The notes: generated from the sequence alone by a model not told the origin. DNA of 64,000 nt from Amycolatopsis rifamycinica (GCF_000695625.1 NZ_JMQI01000079.1:62001-126000), one strand, 5' to 3'; numbered from the stretch's first letter, positions 49,537-57,931 are shown. Translations and numbers: made by a program.

Positions 49537-50138
49537 CGGCTTCCCCCTTCACTGGCGAGGAGATCGCGCATCTGGTCGAGGCAGCGACCCCTGGTCGGGC
49601 CGACACTGCCACGCGGCATGCGCAGCGCCTCGGCGACGAGCTGGTACTCCGCGCGACCCGCGAGCACGGTCAGCCGGAGCAGTTCCTGACAGCGGTGGGG
49701 CAGCCGGACGAAGGCGCGCCAGACCCGGCGGTCGCGGTCGGCGCGGACGGCTTCGTCTTCGGGTGCCGGTTGGGTGCTCGGCATGGCCTCGGCGACCTCG
49801 TCGCTCAGCGGCACCGGCTGCATGCGACGGCCGAACGGGTGGGTGGCCTCGCGGCGGGTGGTGGTGATCAGCCAGGCGGCCAGCGCCTTGGGGTCGCGGA
49901 GTTTGCCGAGCTGGCTGAACAGGGCGAGCCAGACGGTCTGGACGACGTCTTCGGCCACCGAGCGGTCGAGCCCGTTGGCCCGGGCGACGTGCCAGACGAG
50001 CGGGGTCAGCTCTTCGACGAGGCGGGCCATCGCCCGGCGGTCACCGTCCCTGGCGGCCTGCATGCACGCAGCGTGCAGCTCGGCGCCGGTCAGGCCCTCC
50101 CAAGGCGGATCTACCTCTGTGGTTTGCACGTCGGTCAC
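49533..50138 (-). CDS. ECF RNA polymerase sigma factor
   Basis: A 201-residue two-domain sigma factor. Region 2: ARLVEELTPLVWHVARANGLDRSVAEDVVQTVWLALFSQLGKLRDP (about 40-85). Region 4: RLPHRCQELLRLTVLAGRAEYQLVAEALRMPRGSVGPTRGRCLDQMRDLL (about 145-195), an HTH reading the -35 box. GTG at 50138 was chosen for GAGGGGC upstream; the open frame extends 35 codons further without support. It is coupled to the downstream beta-sandwich protein. Confidence 0.88.
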   Translation of the reverse strand: MTDVQTTEVDPPWEGLTGAELHAACMQAARDGDRRAMARLVEELTPLVWHVARANGLDRSVAEDVVQTVWLALFSQLGKLRDPKALAAWLITTTRREATHPFGRRMQPVPLSDEVAEAMPSTQPAPEDEAVRADRDRRVWRAFVRLPHRCQELLRLTVLAGRAEYQLVAEALRMPRGSVGPTRGRCLDQMRDLLASEGGSR

Positions 50139-50556
50139 CGTATCTGCCCCTCTTCGGAAGAGTCTTCGAGTCGGCAATGGCAGTATCGCGGTTCCTTCGG
50201 GGGGAAGGAGCGTGCAGGTGGATCTCGGATACATCAACGTCACTTACTTCGTCGGTCGTGCCCTACCGGTCAGTGGCCAATCCGTGAGGTACCGGCCGGC
50301 GCGCGTGGCACGCACCGGCCGGTACTCCCCTCCCTCAAGGACCCGCTCCCCAACGGGCCCCGCCGGATGTCCCCTCCCCCGAAGGGCACCCGGCCGACGG
50401 TGTCCGGCAGCCCCCTCGGCTCCCGGCCACCGCGTTCATCCCGAACGCGACACCCCCTGTCGTGTTCTTCCGTGCTCGGCTGCTCCACAGGACGCAGTGG
50501 GGGCACCGCCAGATACCGGATCCGGCGAAGTTTTTTTGAAGATCGACGCAGAGCGG
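50139..50556. promoter_or_regulatory. 418-bp intergenic region with a long palindrome
   Basis: The upstream region of the sigma operon. GTACCGGCCGG (50289-50299) pairs perfectly with CCGGCCGGTAC (50315-50325), with an inner GCGT/ACGC stem. A plus-strand frame beginning with a GTG at 50219, behind AAGGAG, runs open for hundreds of codons but becomes antisense to the SGNH gene, so I do not call it. Confidence 0.4.
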
Positions 50557-51222
50557 CTAACTGATCACGGCGTGTGCCAAAGTCGCGGCCCAGCGGGCGT
50601 AGCCGGCCGGGCCGGGGTGGAAGCGGTCGCTCGCAAACGCGGCCGGGTCGAGCAGCGCCGGATCCATCGGCAGGTGCCGGACGCCGGGGAGGCGGCCGAG
50701 GGTCGCGGCCGCCTTGTCGAGGGCGGCGGAGCGGGCCGAAAGGACGTCACGAAGGGGACGCGGCAGGGCCGGGAAGCGGGACATCGGCGGCACCCCGGCC
50801 AGCAGGACGTCGGCCGGGCCCAGCCGCCGTCGCAGGTCGAGCACCAGCCGCAGCAGGTCACGGCGGTAGGCCGCGGCCGTCCGGAGCTCGATGGTGTCGT
50901 TGACGCCGAGGGCGATCACGACCAGGTCGGCCGGGCGCAGGAGCGGGACGAGCTCGGCGCGGGCCACCCGGGCGTTGGCGCCGGTCCGGCCCACCGCCTG
51001 CCAGCGCACCGCCCGGCCGTCGCGGGCCAGCTCGCGGGCGAGGCAGCCGGTGAGCGCTTCCTCGTGGTCCGCCGCGCCGACGCCGTCCACTGTGGATTCG
51101 CCGAGCACGGCCAGCCGGAAGGGTTCGCCGTCACCCGGGACGAGCCCTTCGGCCGGGCCGGCCGCGCCGGGGAGCCGCGGGGTCTTGCGCTTGACGTAGA
51201 GAGCCTGAGCGAGGAGCACCAT
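50557..51222 (-). CDS. SGNH/GDSL hydrolase
   Basis: A 221-residue esterase. Block I is LAVLGESTVDGVGA (GES replaces GDS, catalytic Ser), block II uses the Gly of GRTGANARVA, block III is ALGVNDTIEL (Asn), and block V SDRFHPGPAGY holds the Asp-x-x-His pair. The N-terminal hydrophobic stretch is short and may anchor it. It is an acyl esterase or lipase by family; substrate unknown. ATG 51222 begins the gene with no strong ribosome-binding site. Its Ser-Thr-Val-Asp codons form the TCCACTGTGGA palindrome. Confidence 0.88.
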   Translation of the reverse strand: MVLLAQALYVKRKTPRLPGAAGPAEGLVPGDGEPFRLAVLGESTVDGVGAADHEEALTGCLARELARDGRAVRWQAVGRTGANARVARAELVPLLRPADLVVIALGVNDTIELRTAAAYRRDLLRLVLDLRRRLGPADVLLAGVPPMSRFPALPRPLRDVLSARSAALDKAAATLGRLPGVRHLPMDPALLDPAAFASDRFHPGPAGYARWAATLAHAVIS

Positions 51223-51242
51223 GGCTCGACGCTAGCCGGGCG

Positions 51243-51731
51243 TTAGGCCTTCTTCTCTTCGCGGAGCTTGTGCCAGCGCTCGTACATGCCGGTGAGCTCC
51301 TCGAGCATGAACGACAGGAAGTCCCGCATCTCGGCGAGCCGCTTGCCCGACGGCGTGTCCTCGCCGAGGGCGTCGACGCCGTTCTCGGCCGCGTCGCGCC
51401 ACATCATGATCATGCGGTCGCGCTTGAGGAACGTGGCGTACCAGAGGTCGTCGTAGAGGCGGTAGTGGTCGCGGCGCTCGCCGGGCTCGCGCTCCTTGGC
51501 GACCAGGCCGATCTGCTCGAGGTAGCGCACCGCGCCGGACACCGCGGCCGGGCTGACCTGCAGCTGCGCGGCCAGGTCGGCGGCGGTCAGCCGGCCCTCG
51601 TCGGTGGTCATCAGCGCGGCGAACACCCGCGCGGGCATGCGCTGCATGCCGATCTGCGAAAGCACGAGCCCGAGGCTCTCGACGTACCGGCGGACGGCGT
51701 CTTCATCTCGCTTCGTGTCAGGCGTCGTCAT
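51243..51731 (-). CDS. MarR/GbsR-type regulator of the adjacent ABC exporter
   Basis: A 162-residue winged-helix protein. DEDAVRRYVESLGLVLSQIGMQRMPARVFAALM, then AADLAAQLQVSPAAVSGAVRYLEQIGLV (HTH) and REPGERRDHYRLYDDLWYATFLKRDRMIMMWRDA match the GbsR/MarR subfamily that controls ABC exporters. ATG 51731 has GGGAGGA upstream. Divergent from the exporter genes, so it likely represses them. Confidence 0.88.
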   Translation of the reverse strand: MTTPDTKRDEDAVRRYVESLGLVLSQIGMQRMPARVFAALMTTDEGRLTAADLAAQLQVSPAAVSGAVRYLEQIGLVAKEREPGERRDHYRLYDDLWYATFLKRDRMIMMWRDAAENGVDALGEDTPSGKRLAEMRDFLSFMLEELTGMYERWHKLREEKKA

Positions 51732-51775
51732 CGGCCCATCCTCCCGTACCCGTCCCCCATGATCACTAGATCCAG

Positions 51776-51805
51776 ACATTTTCTTAACTTCACAACTTCT
51801 TGAAG
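51776..51805. promoter_or_regulatory. AT-rich operator region between regulator and ABC exporter
   Basis: Two ACTTC direct repeats eight bases apart run into the palindrome CTTCTTGAAG (51796-51805). The 30 bp are AT-rich and lie between divergent starts; likely the MarR-type protein's site. Confidence 0.5.
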
Positions 51806-51824
51806 CGAGTGTAGCTTCCGAACC

Positions 51825-52721
51825 ATGGAAAACGCCATTTCGGTCATCGACCTGCACAAGTCGTTCGGCCGGACGAAGGCCCTCGACGGCCTCGACCTGC
51901 AGGTGCCCGCCGGGGAGGTGCACGGCTTCCTCGGACCCAACGGCGCCGGGAAGTCGACCACCGTCCGGGTCCTGCTCGGCCTGCTCCACGCGGACTCCGG
52001 GGACGTCCGGCTGCTCGGCGGCGACCCCTGGAAGGACGCCGCGAGCCTGCACCGCCGCCTCGCCTACGTGCCCGGCGACGTCAACCTCTGGCCCAACCTC
52101 TCCGGCGGCGAGGTCATCGACCTGCTCGGGCGCTTGCGCGGCGGGCTCGACGAGAAGCGCCGCGACGACCTGATCGAGCGCTTCGACCTCGACCCGAAGA
52201 AGAAGGGGCGCACCTACTCGAAGGGCAACCGGCAGAAGGTCGCCATCGTCGCCGCGCTCGCGTCCCGCGTCGACCTGCTGATCCTCGACGAGCCGACGTC
52301 CGGCCTCGACCCGCTGATGGAGGCGACGTTCCAGTACGCCATCCAGGAGGAACGCGAGCAGGGCCGGACCGTGCTGCTCTCCAGCCACATCCTCGCCGAG
52401 GTCGAGGCGCTGTGCGACAAGGTCAGCATCATCCGCAACGGGCGCACGGTCGAGTCCGGCACGCTGGCCGAACTGCGGCACCTGACCCGGACGTCGATCA
52501 CCGCCGAGCTCGCCGGCCCGCCGAACGGGCTCGCGAGCCTCGCGCACATCCACGACCTCAAGGTCGAGGGCAACCGCGTGCGCTTCGACGTCGAGACGCG
52601 CTCGCTCGACGACGCCCTGCGCCGGCTGACCGAGGCCGGCGTGCGAAGCCTGGTCAGCCAGCCGCCGACGCTCGAGGAGCTGTTCCTGCGCCACTACACG
52701 ACCGAAGCGAGCGCGAAATGA
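51825..52721 (+). CDS. ABC exporter ATPase subunit
   Basis: A 298-residue ABC-2-type ATPase. Walker A GPNGAGKST (about 39-47), a Q-loop region near 82-90, signature YSKGNRQKV (about 131-139, variant of LSGGQ), Walker B LLILDEPTSGLD and an H-loop SSHILAEVEAL. The C-terminal extension (from about 215) is typical of drug/polyketide exporters. The stop overlaps the permease ATG (ATGA). No obvious Shine-Dalgarno, so the mRNA may be leaderless. Confidence 0.95.
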   Translation: MENAISVIDLHKSFGRTKALDGLDLQVPAGEVHGFLGPNGAGKSTTVRVLLGLLHADSGDVRLLGGDPWKDAASLHRRLAYVPGDVNLWPNLSGGEVIDLLGRLRGGLDEKRRDDLIERFDLDPKKKGRTYSKGNRQKVAIVAALASRVDLLILDEPTSGLDPLMEATFQYAIQEEREQGRTVLLSSHILAEVEALCDKVSIIRNGRTVESGTLAELRHLTRTSITAELAGPPNGLASLAHIHDLKVEGNRVRFDVETRSLDDALRRLTEAGVRSLVSQPPTLEELFLRHYTTEASAK

Positions 52722-54352
52722 CCGCGACGCTCGAACGCCCGGCCGTCGTGGCGCCCGCCCACGAACTGGCCGGCACCGCCCACCTCACCCGGCTCGCGCT
52801 GCGCCGCGACCGCGTGGTCCTGCCGATCTGGATCGTCCTGCTCAGCGTGGTCCCGGCCGGCTCGGTCAGGACGTTCACGCAGTTCTACCCGACCGTCGCC
52901 GACCGGCTCGCCCTGCAGGCGGGCGCGAACGCCAACCCGTCGTACGCGCTGCTCTACGGACCGCCGTTCGACCTGACCACGGCCGGCGGGTTCATCGCCT
53001 GGCGCATGTGCGGGTTCCTGGCCCTGCTCACCGGGCTGATGGTCGTCTTCACGGTCACCCGGCACACCCGCGCCGAGGAGGACACCGGACGCGCGGAGCT
53101 GCTCGCGTCCGCGGTGGTCGGCCGGTACGCGGCGCTGACGGCGTCGCTGCTGGTGGCGGGCGGCGCGAGCGTGCTGACCGGGCTGATCCAGGCCGTCACG
53201 CTGGTCGGCGCCGGCCTGCCCGCGGCCGGTTCGCTGGCCTTCGGCGCGGCGGAAGCCCTGGTGGGGCTGGTGTTCACCGGGGTCGCGGCGGTCGCCGTCC
53301 AGCTGGCCGGGTACTCCCGGACGGCCAACGGCATCGGGACGGCCGTGGTCGGCGCCGCGTTCCTGCTCCGCGGCGCCGGGGACTCCACTGTGGACGCTCG
53401 CTGGCTGTCCTGGCTGTCGCCGATCGGCTGGGTGCAGCAGGTGCGGGCGTTCGCCGGGGAACGCTGGTGGGTCCTCCTGCTGCCGGTCGTGCTCGCCCTG
53501 GTCGCCGGCGGCATCGGGTACCGGCTGCTGCCCCGCCGCGACGTCGGCGTCGGCATCCTGCCGCCCCGGCCGGGACCGGCGAGGGCGGCGGCGAGCCTGC
53601 GGTCGCCGTTCGCGCTCGCGTGGCGGCTGCACCGCGGCCCGCTGCTGGGCTGGGTGATCGGCACGGCGGTGGTCGGCGCGGTGTTCGGCTCGATCGCCAG
53701 CGGCATCGGCGGCCTGGTCGGCTCGAGCCCGCAGGCGCAGCAGATCATGGCGCGGCTGGGCGGCAGCCACGCGCTCACGCAGGCGTTCCTCGCCGCGATG
53801 GCCGGGATGTTCGCCATGGTCGCGTCGCTCTACGGCGTCCAGGCGGTGCTGCGGATGCGCGGCGAGGAGACCGCGATCCGGCTCGAGCCGGTGCTGGCGA
53901 CCAGCGTCGGCCGGCTGCGCTGGGCGGGCAGCCACCTGGTGTTCGCCTTCGTCGGCACGGCGGTGCTGCTGCTGTCCGGCGGGGTGTTCATGGGACTGGC
54001 CAACGGGCTGCGCACCGGCGACGTCGGCGGCTCGCTCGCGGACACCCTCGCCGGGATGCTCGTCCAGCTGCCCGCGGCCTGGGTGGTGGTCGCGCTGGCG
54101 GTGGCGATCTTCGGGCTGCTGCCGCGCTTTTCGGCCGCGGCGTGGGGCGTCGGGGCGCTGGCGCTGCTGCTGAGCCTGTTCGGGCCGGTGCTCGACCTGC
54201 CGCAGGCGGTGCTGGACGTCTCGCCGTTCCAGCACCCGCCGAAGATCCCCGGACAGGAGTTCACGGCGACGCCGCTGGGGTGGCTCCTGGCGGTCGCGGT
54301 CGCCGCCGCGGTCGCCGGGCTGGCCGGCTGGAAGCGCCGGGACGTCGGTTAA
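52718..54352 (+). CDS. ABC exporter permease (polyketide-antibiotic exporter type)
   Basis: A 544-residue permease with about 12 transmembrane helices in two similar halves (about 40-280 and 310-540). The second half repeats the SPFALAWRLHRGPLLGWVIGT motif of the start. It matches the group annotated as putative exporter of polyketide antibiotics (TnrB3-like), which pairs with an ABC ATPase and a MarR/TetR regulator. The exported compound is unknown. ATG 52718 overlaps the ATPase stop. Two hairpins (54360-54429) follow. Confidence 0.9.
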   Translation: MTATLERPAVVAPAHELAGTAHLTRLALRRDRVVLPIWIVLLSVVPAGSVRTFTQFYPTVADRLALQAGANANPSYALLYGPPFDLTTAGGFIAWRMCGFLALLTGLMVVFTVTRHTRAEEDTGRAELLASAVVGRYAALTASLLVAGGASVLTGLIQAVTLVGAGLPAAGSLAFGAAEALVGLVFTGVAAVAVQLAGYSRTANGIGTAVVGAAFLLRGAGDSTVDARWLSWLSPIGWVQQVRAFAGERWWVLLLPVVLALVAGGIGYRLLPRRDVGVGILPPRPGPARAAASLRSPFALAWRLHRGPLLGWVIGTAVVGAVFGSIASGIGGLVGSSPQAQQIMARLGGSHALTQAFLAAMAGMFAMVASLYGVQAVLRMRGEETAIRLEPVLATSVGRLRWAGSHLVFAFVGTAVLLLSGGVFMGLANGLRTGDVGGSLADTLAGMLVQLPAAWVVVALAVAIFGLLPRFSAAAWGVGALALLLSLFGPVLDLPQAVLDVSPFQHPPKIPGQEFTATPLGWLLAVAVAAAVAGLAGWKRRDVG

Positions 54353-54821
54353 CGCACCCGCAGCTCGTGGCCGGACCGGGCCCGGCGACGAGCTGCGCCT
54401 GCGGGCCCGCCTTCCCGCAGGCGGGCCCGTTCGGCTCGGCGAACGACGGCGTCACCGCCACGGTGTGCGGCTTCCCGTCGTCGAACCGGACGGTCACGTC
54501 GACCGGTTCGGCGGGCAGGCCCGGGAGGTCCGCGAAGCCGTGGAGCCCGCCGGTGGGGACCATCGACGTGCCGCACGAGCCGTCCGGGCCGGTGCCCGTG
54601 CAGGTCGTCGCGCCGGCCGACGTTTCGGGGTACAGGCCGACCTCGCGCGTGACGCACCGGCCGCGCCAGCAGGCTTCGAGCGTCGCTTGCGAGACGCCGT
54701 CCGGCGACGGGATCGACAGGCTGATGCCGACGGGGACGCCGATCGCCGTGCAGGCGACCTCCGGCCCGGCACAACCGGCCGTCACGGCGGCGAGCATCAC
54801 GAACCCCAGTACGTACCGCAT
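54261..54821 (-). CDS. Small lipoprotein, Cys-rich
   Basis: A 186-residue protein; MRYVLGFVMLAAVTAGC has a lipobox (TAGC, Cys about 17). The mature part has a Cys-rich beta-type pattern (VACTAIG, LEACWRGRCVTREVGLYPE, TTCTGTGPDGSCG, GPACGKAG). The last 45 residues (RRPGASSRPARRPRRRPRPP) are Arg/Pro-rich and antisense to the permease gene. The coding frame also runs through two terminator hairpins, so the true end may be near 54350 and a frameshift or natural read-through is possible. No family recognised; exported lipoprotein is the safe call. Confidence 0.6.
   Translation of the reverse strand: MRYVLGFVMLAAVTAGCAGPEVACTAIGVPVGISLSIPSPDGVSQATLEACWRGRCVTREVGLYPETSAGATTCTGTGPDGSCGTSMVPTGGLHGFADLPGLPAEPVDVTVRFDDGKPHTVAVTPSFAEPNGPACGKAGPQAQLVAGPGPATSCGCVNRRPGASSRPARRPRRRPRPPGATPAASP
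54360..54429 (+). terminator. Double hairpin after the ABC permease
   Basis: GCAGCTCGT/ACGAGCTGC (54360-54368, 54388-54396) and CGGGCCCGCCT/AGGCGGGCCCG (54402-54412, 54419-54429, six-base loop), both perfect. Located just after the permease stop, inside the antisense lipoprotein frame. Confidence 0.7.
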
Positions 54822-54861
54822 GCCGACCAGACGGCGACGGCGGCCGCCGGGGTTGCACCGA

Positions 54862-55182
54862 TCAGTCGCGCCAGATCGAGGTCAGCGGCACCGGGGAGGT
54901 CGCCGAGGTCGGCGTGACCGAGGTCGTCGCCTGGACGGTCACCTCGACGAGGCTGGTGGTGGTCGTCGGCGGCGACGTCTCGACGGAGGTGAGCGTGGAC
55001 GGCGGCGCGGACGTCGTGACCGTGACCGGCACCGCGGACACGGTCCTGGTCGGCGGGATGACGGCGTCGGCGGGCCGCGGACCCGACCGGCCGGCCACGA
55101 GCACGGCGGCCACCAGCAACCCGGTGGCGAACCCCGCCAGCCCGGTGACCGCGGCGGAGCCCCAGGTAGGTCGGCCACTCAT
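54862..55182 (-). CDS. Single-pass membrane protein with Thr/Pro/Val-rich tail
   Basis: A 106-residue protein. An N-terminal helix (AAVTGLAGFATGLLVAAVLVAG, about 10-31) is followed by a tail rich in Thr, Val, Ser and Pro (VTVTTSAPPSTLTSVETSPP), likely exposed and possibly O-glycosylated. ATG 55182 has GAGGGGG upstream. Positioned upstream of the small lipoprotein on the same strand (40-bp gap), so the two may be co-transcribed. Function unknown. Confidence 0.65.
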   Translation of the reverse strand: MSGRPTWGSAAVTGLAGFATGLLVAAVLVAGRSGPRPADAVIPPTRTVSAVPVTVTTSAPPSTLTSVETSPPTTTTSLVEVTVQATTSVTPTSATSPVPLTSIWRD

Positions 55183-55321
55183 CCGGGCACCCCCTCGCCA
55201 CGCGCAGCGCAGGTTCGAGGACTGACTCGCGTTGATCTTACGTCGTGTTACCGAATTGCGCCTGGAGCGAATGAGACTCAACTTTCTTGCGTCGACTACG
55301 CGCATGTGCCAGCCTGGAACG

Positions 55322-56548
55322 ATGGGGGTATTGAGGAACCCGGACTTCCGGCGCCTCTGGCTCGCCGACCTCGCGAGTCAGGTCGGCAGCCGGATCGACG
55401 TCCTGGCGGTGCCGTTGCTCGCGGTCACCGCGCTCGGCGCGCCGGTCTTCGAGGTCTCCCTGCTGCGGACCGCGCAAGCGCTGCCCTACCTCGTGCTCGG
55501 CCTGCAGGTCGGCGTGTGGTGCGATCGGATCCGCCACCGCCCGGTGCTGATCGCCGCGGACGCCGGGCGGGCCGTGCTGATCGCCTCGGTCCCGGTCGCC
55601 GCGCTGTTCGGCGTGCTCGGCATGGCCCAGCTGCTCGCCGTGGTCCTCGCCGTCGGCGTGCTCAGTGTCTTCTTCGACGTCGCCCACCAGACCTACGTCC
55701 CGCGGCTGGTAGCGCCCGCGCAGCTGCCGGAAGCCAATGCGCGGCTACAGACCAACCGGTCGATGGCGGCGGTCGCGGGCCCCGGCCTCGCCGGGGTGAT
55801 CGTCCAGGCGCTCGGCGTCGCGGCCGCGCTGGCCGCCGACGCCGTCAGCTACCTGTGGTCGGCGCTCTGGCTGCGCCGGATCGAGACGCCGGACACGCGC
55901 CCCGCACCGCGGGAGCGGCGGCTGCTGCGCGAGATCGGCGAAGGGCTGCGGCTGGTCCGCGGCGACCGCGTCCTGCTGGCGATCAGCGCACACGGCGCCG
56001 TGTCGAGTTTCTTCCAGTCGGCCCACCTGGCGATCGTGATCGTGTTCCTCGCCCGCGACCTCGGGCTCTCGCCGTGGGTGATCGGGGTGCTCGGCACCGC
56101 GTCGCTGACCGGCGCCGTCACCGGCGGGTTCACCGCGCGGTGGCTCGGCGAACGGATCGGCCAGGCGCGTGCTCTCTGGGGTGCGGCGGTGCTGTTCGGC
56201 CTGGCGTACCAGCTCTACCCGTTCACCGGACGAGGCTGGGCGCTCACCTGCTTCGTCCTCGCCGGCTTCTTCACCAGCTACAGCGTGATCGTGCTGAGCG
56301 TCTTCGGCGTGAGCTTCCAGCAAGCCGTCACGCCGCCGGAGTTGCTGGGCCGGGTCAACGCCATCTCGCAGACGCTGGTGTACGGCGTCGTGCCGCTCGG
56401 CAGCCTGCTCGGCGGCGCGCTGGCCGGCCCGATCGGCATGCGGGCGACGCTGCACATCGCGGCGGCCGGCGTCCTGGCTTCGGCGGCGATCATGGTGTGG
56501 TCGCCGCTGCGGAAGCTGCGTGACCTGACGCCCGCAGACCGTCGATGA
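55322..56548 (+). CDS. MFS transporter (MFS_3/enterobactin-exporter type)
   Basis: A 408-residue, 12-helix transporter. NPDFRRLWLADLASQVGSRIDVLAVPLLAV is the standard start of the actinobacterial MFS_3 group, with WCDRIRHRPVLIAADAGRAVLIASVP as loop 2-3 and RVNAISQTLVYGVVPLGSLLGG near TM11. ATG 55322 has a weak ribosome-binding site. Its 3' end overlaps the convergent tetR by 59 bp. Likely a drug or metabolite exporter; substrate unknown. Confidence 0.88.
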   Translation: MGVLRNPDFRRLWLADLASQVGSRIDVLAVPLLAVTALGAPVFEVSLLRTAQALPYLVLGLQVGVWCDRIRHRPVLIAADAGRAVLIASVPVAALFGVLGMAQLLAVVLAVGVLSVFFDVAHQTYVPRLVAPAQLPEANARLQTNRSMAAVAGPGLAGVIVQALGVAAALAADAVSYLWSALWLRRIETPDTRPAPRERRLLREIGEGLRLVRGDRVLLAISAHGAVSSFFQSAHLAIVIVFLARDLGLSPWVIGVLGTASLTGAVTGGFTARWLGERIGQARALWGAAVLFGLAYQLYPFTGRGWALTCFVLAGFFTSYSVIVLSVFGVSFQQAVTPPELLGRVNAISQTLVYGVVPLGSLLGGALAGPIGMRATLHIAAAGVLASAAIMVWSPLRKLRDLTPADRR

Positions 56549-57062
56549 CCACCCGGACCAGGTGCGCGCTCCCCGGGGCGTACCGCTCGACGGCGAGGCA
56601 GCCGACGATGAGCGCCCGCAGGTCGTCGCCGTCGATGTCGGCGCGGACGGCCCCCGCGGCCTGCGCGCGGGCGAGCAGCTCGCCCAACGCGGCGCGGAAC
56701 TCCTCGCCGGCGCCGGCCTTGAACGCGTGCCCGCTGGATTCGGCGAGGGCGTCGCAGATGGCCCGGTTGAGCGACGCCTGCTTGATGACGCGGACGAAGT
56801 AGTCGACGAAGACCTCGCCGGGGTTCTCGGCGGTGGCGAGCGCGCGGGCCTCTTCGGCGAACTGCTGGATCCGTTCGAGGACGACGGCCTGGAACAGCGC
56901 TTCCTTGCTGGGGAAGTGCCGGTAGACGGTCCCCGCCCCGACGCCGGCGAGCCGCGCGATGTCGTCGAGCGGCACGGCGAGGCCGTCGAGGGCGAACGCC
57001 TCTTCGGCGGCGGCCAGCACCTTGGCGCGGTTGCGCCGCGCGTCGGCGCGCATCTTCTCCAT
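56490..57062 (-). CDS. TetR-family regulator
   Basis: A 190-residue repressor. The HTH is RAKVLAAAEEAFALDGLAVPLDDIARLAGVGAGTVYRHFPSKEALFQAVV (about 12-60), a textbook TetR_N domain; the rest is the helical ligand domain. ATG 57062 has GAGGAGA five bases upstream. Divergent from the tandem SnoaL gene, its most likely target. Confidence 0.93.
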   Translation of the reverse strand: MEKMRADARRNRAKVLAAAEEAFALDGLAVPLDDIARLAGVGAGTVYRHFPSKEALFQAVVLERIQQFAEEARALATAENPGEVFVDYFVRVIKQASLNRAICDALAESSGHAFKAGAGEEFRAALGELLARAQAAGAVRADIDGDDLRALIVGCLAVERYAPGSAHLVRVVIDGLRASGHAASAAATTP

Positions 57063-57073
57063 CAGATCTCCTC

Positions 57074-57132
57074 GTTGACAACCGGAACGACCGCTCCGTA
57101 TCGTCCTAAGCGGGCCCACCGTTCCGATTCAA
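57074..57132. promoter_or_regulatory. Possible TetR operator between tetR and the SnoaL gene
   Basis: GTTGACAACCGGAACG near 57074-57089 and CGTTCCGATTCAAC at 57119-57132 are inverted copies of a GTTG-n-CGGAACG half-site, spaced about 45 bp between centres, bracketing the divergent promoter region. Confidence 0.4.
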
Positions 57133-57157
57133 CGCCCAGTCTTCCAGGAGAATTCCG

Positions 57158-57931
57158 ATGCCGCTCACCCTGGCCGAGATAGCCGCCCTGGTCCGCGACG
57201 GGCTGTCCACGCTGGACGTCACCCCGTTCGCTTCCCTCTTCGCCGCCGACGCGGTGTTCGAGGTGCCTTTCCTGGGGCAGCGGATCGAAGGCCGCGACGC
57301 GGTGGTGGCGGCGCTCACCGAGGGCGGCGCCCGAGGACGGGCCGCCGGCCTGACGGGTGCCCGGGTCACCACCACGTTGACGGACTCGGGCTTCGTGGTG
57401 GAGCTGGTGGTCTCCGGCCCGGAGGCGGAGTTCCCCTCCTCGGTGGGGATCCTGACGGTCTCGGACGGCGAGATCACTTCGTACCGCGACTACCCGAACG
57501 TGTCGGCGGCTTCGAAGCTCACACGTGCGGTCTTCGACCGGTTCCTCGCCGCCTCGGTGGAGAACCACTGGGACGACCTCGCCGACCTCTACGCCGAGGA
57601 CGTCACCCTCGAACTGCCCTTCGCCCTGCCGGGCGTGCCCCGCGTGACGAAGGGCCGCGAAGAACTCCGGCGCCGGTTCCGCGCGGCCGCCGGCGCGCGG
57701 CGGATCACCCGAGCCGAAAACGTCGTGGTCCACGAGACGGCGGACCCCGCGGTGCTGGTGGCCGAGTTCGACCTGCACCAGGAAGCCCGCGGTACGGCGT
57801 TCGCCGTCTCCTACGTCATGGTGCTCACCGTCCGGAACGGGCAGATCACGCACTCCCGCGACTACACCGACACCGCCGCGGCCGCCGAGCGGCTCAGGGC
57901 GTGGTCGCCTGCTGGCTCGACGGCGGGATGA
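57158..57931 (+). CDS. Tandem SnoaL-like (NTF2-fold) protein
   Basis: A 257-residue protein made of two NTF2-fold units: about 8-115 (FASLFAADAVFEVPFLGQRIEGRDAVVAAL...ITSYRDYPNVS) and about 125-250 (DDLADLYAEDVTLELPFALPGVPRVTKGREELRRRF...ITHSRDYTDTA). Each ends with the IT(S/H)xRDYxD strand. SnoaL domains serve as small-molecule cyclases, isomerases or binding proteins; duplicates are unusual but known. The gene overlaps the convergent 57894 gene by 38 bp. TetR control suggests an inducible detoxification or binding role. Confidence 0.85.
   Translation: MPLTLAEIAALVRDGLSTLDVTPFASLFAADAVFEVPFLGQRIEGRDAVVAALTEGGARGRAAGLTGARVTTTLTDSGFVVELVVSGPEAEFPSSVGILTVSDGEITSYRDYPNVSAASKLTRAVFDRFLAASVENHWDDLADLYAEDVTLELPFALPGVPRVTKGREELRRRFRAAAGARRITRAENVVVHETADPAVLVAEFDLHQEARGTAFAVSYVMVLTVRNGQITHSRDYTDTAAAAERLRAWSPAGSTAG

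Noticed and set aside
50219..51246. Plus-strand GTG frame with AAGGAG upstream of the SGNH gene
   Set aside because: Beyond about 25 residues it is Arg/Pro/Ala-rich and antisense to the SGNH hydrolase; no conserved domain.
53008..56523. 1171-codon plus-strand open frame
   Set aside because: It runs through the ABC permease, antisense genes and the MFS gene in the wrong frame; stops are rare at this GC and no domain is visible.
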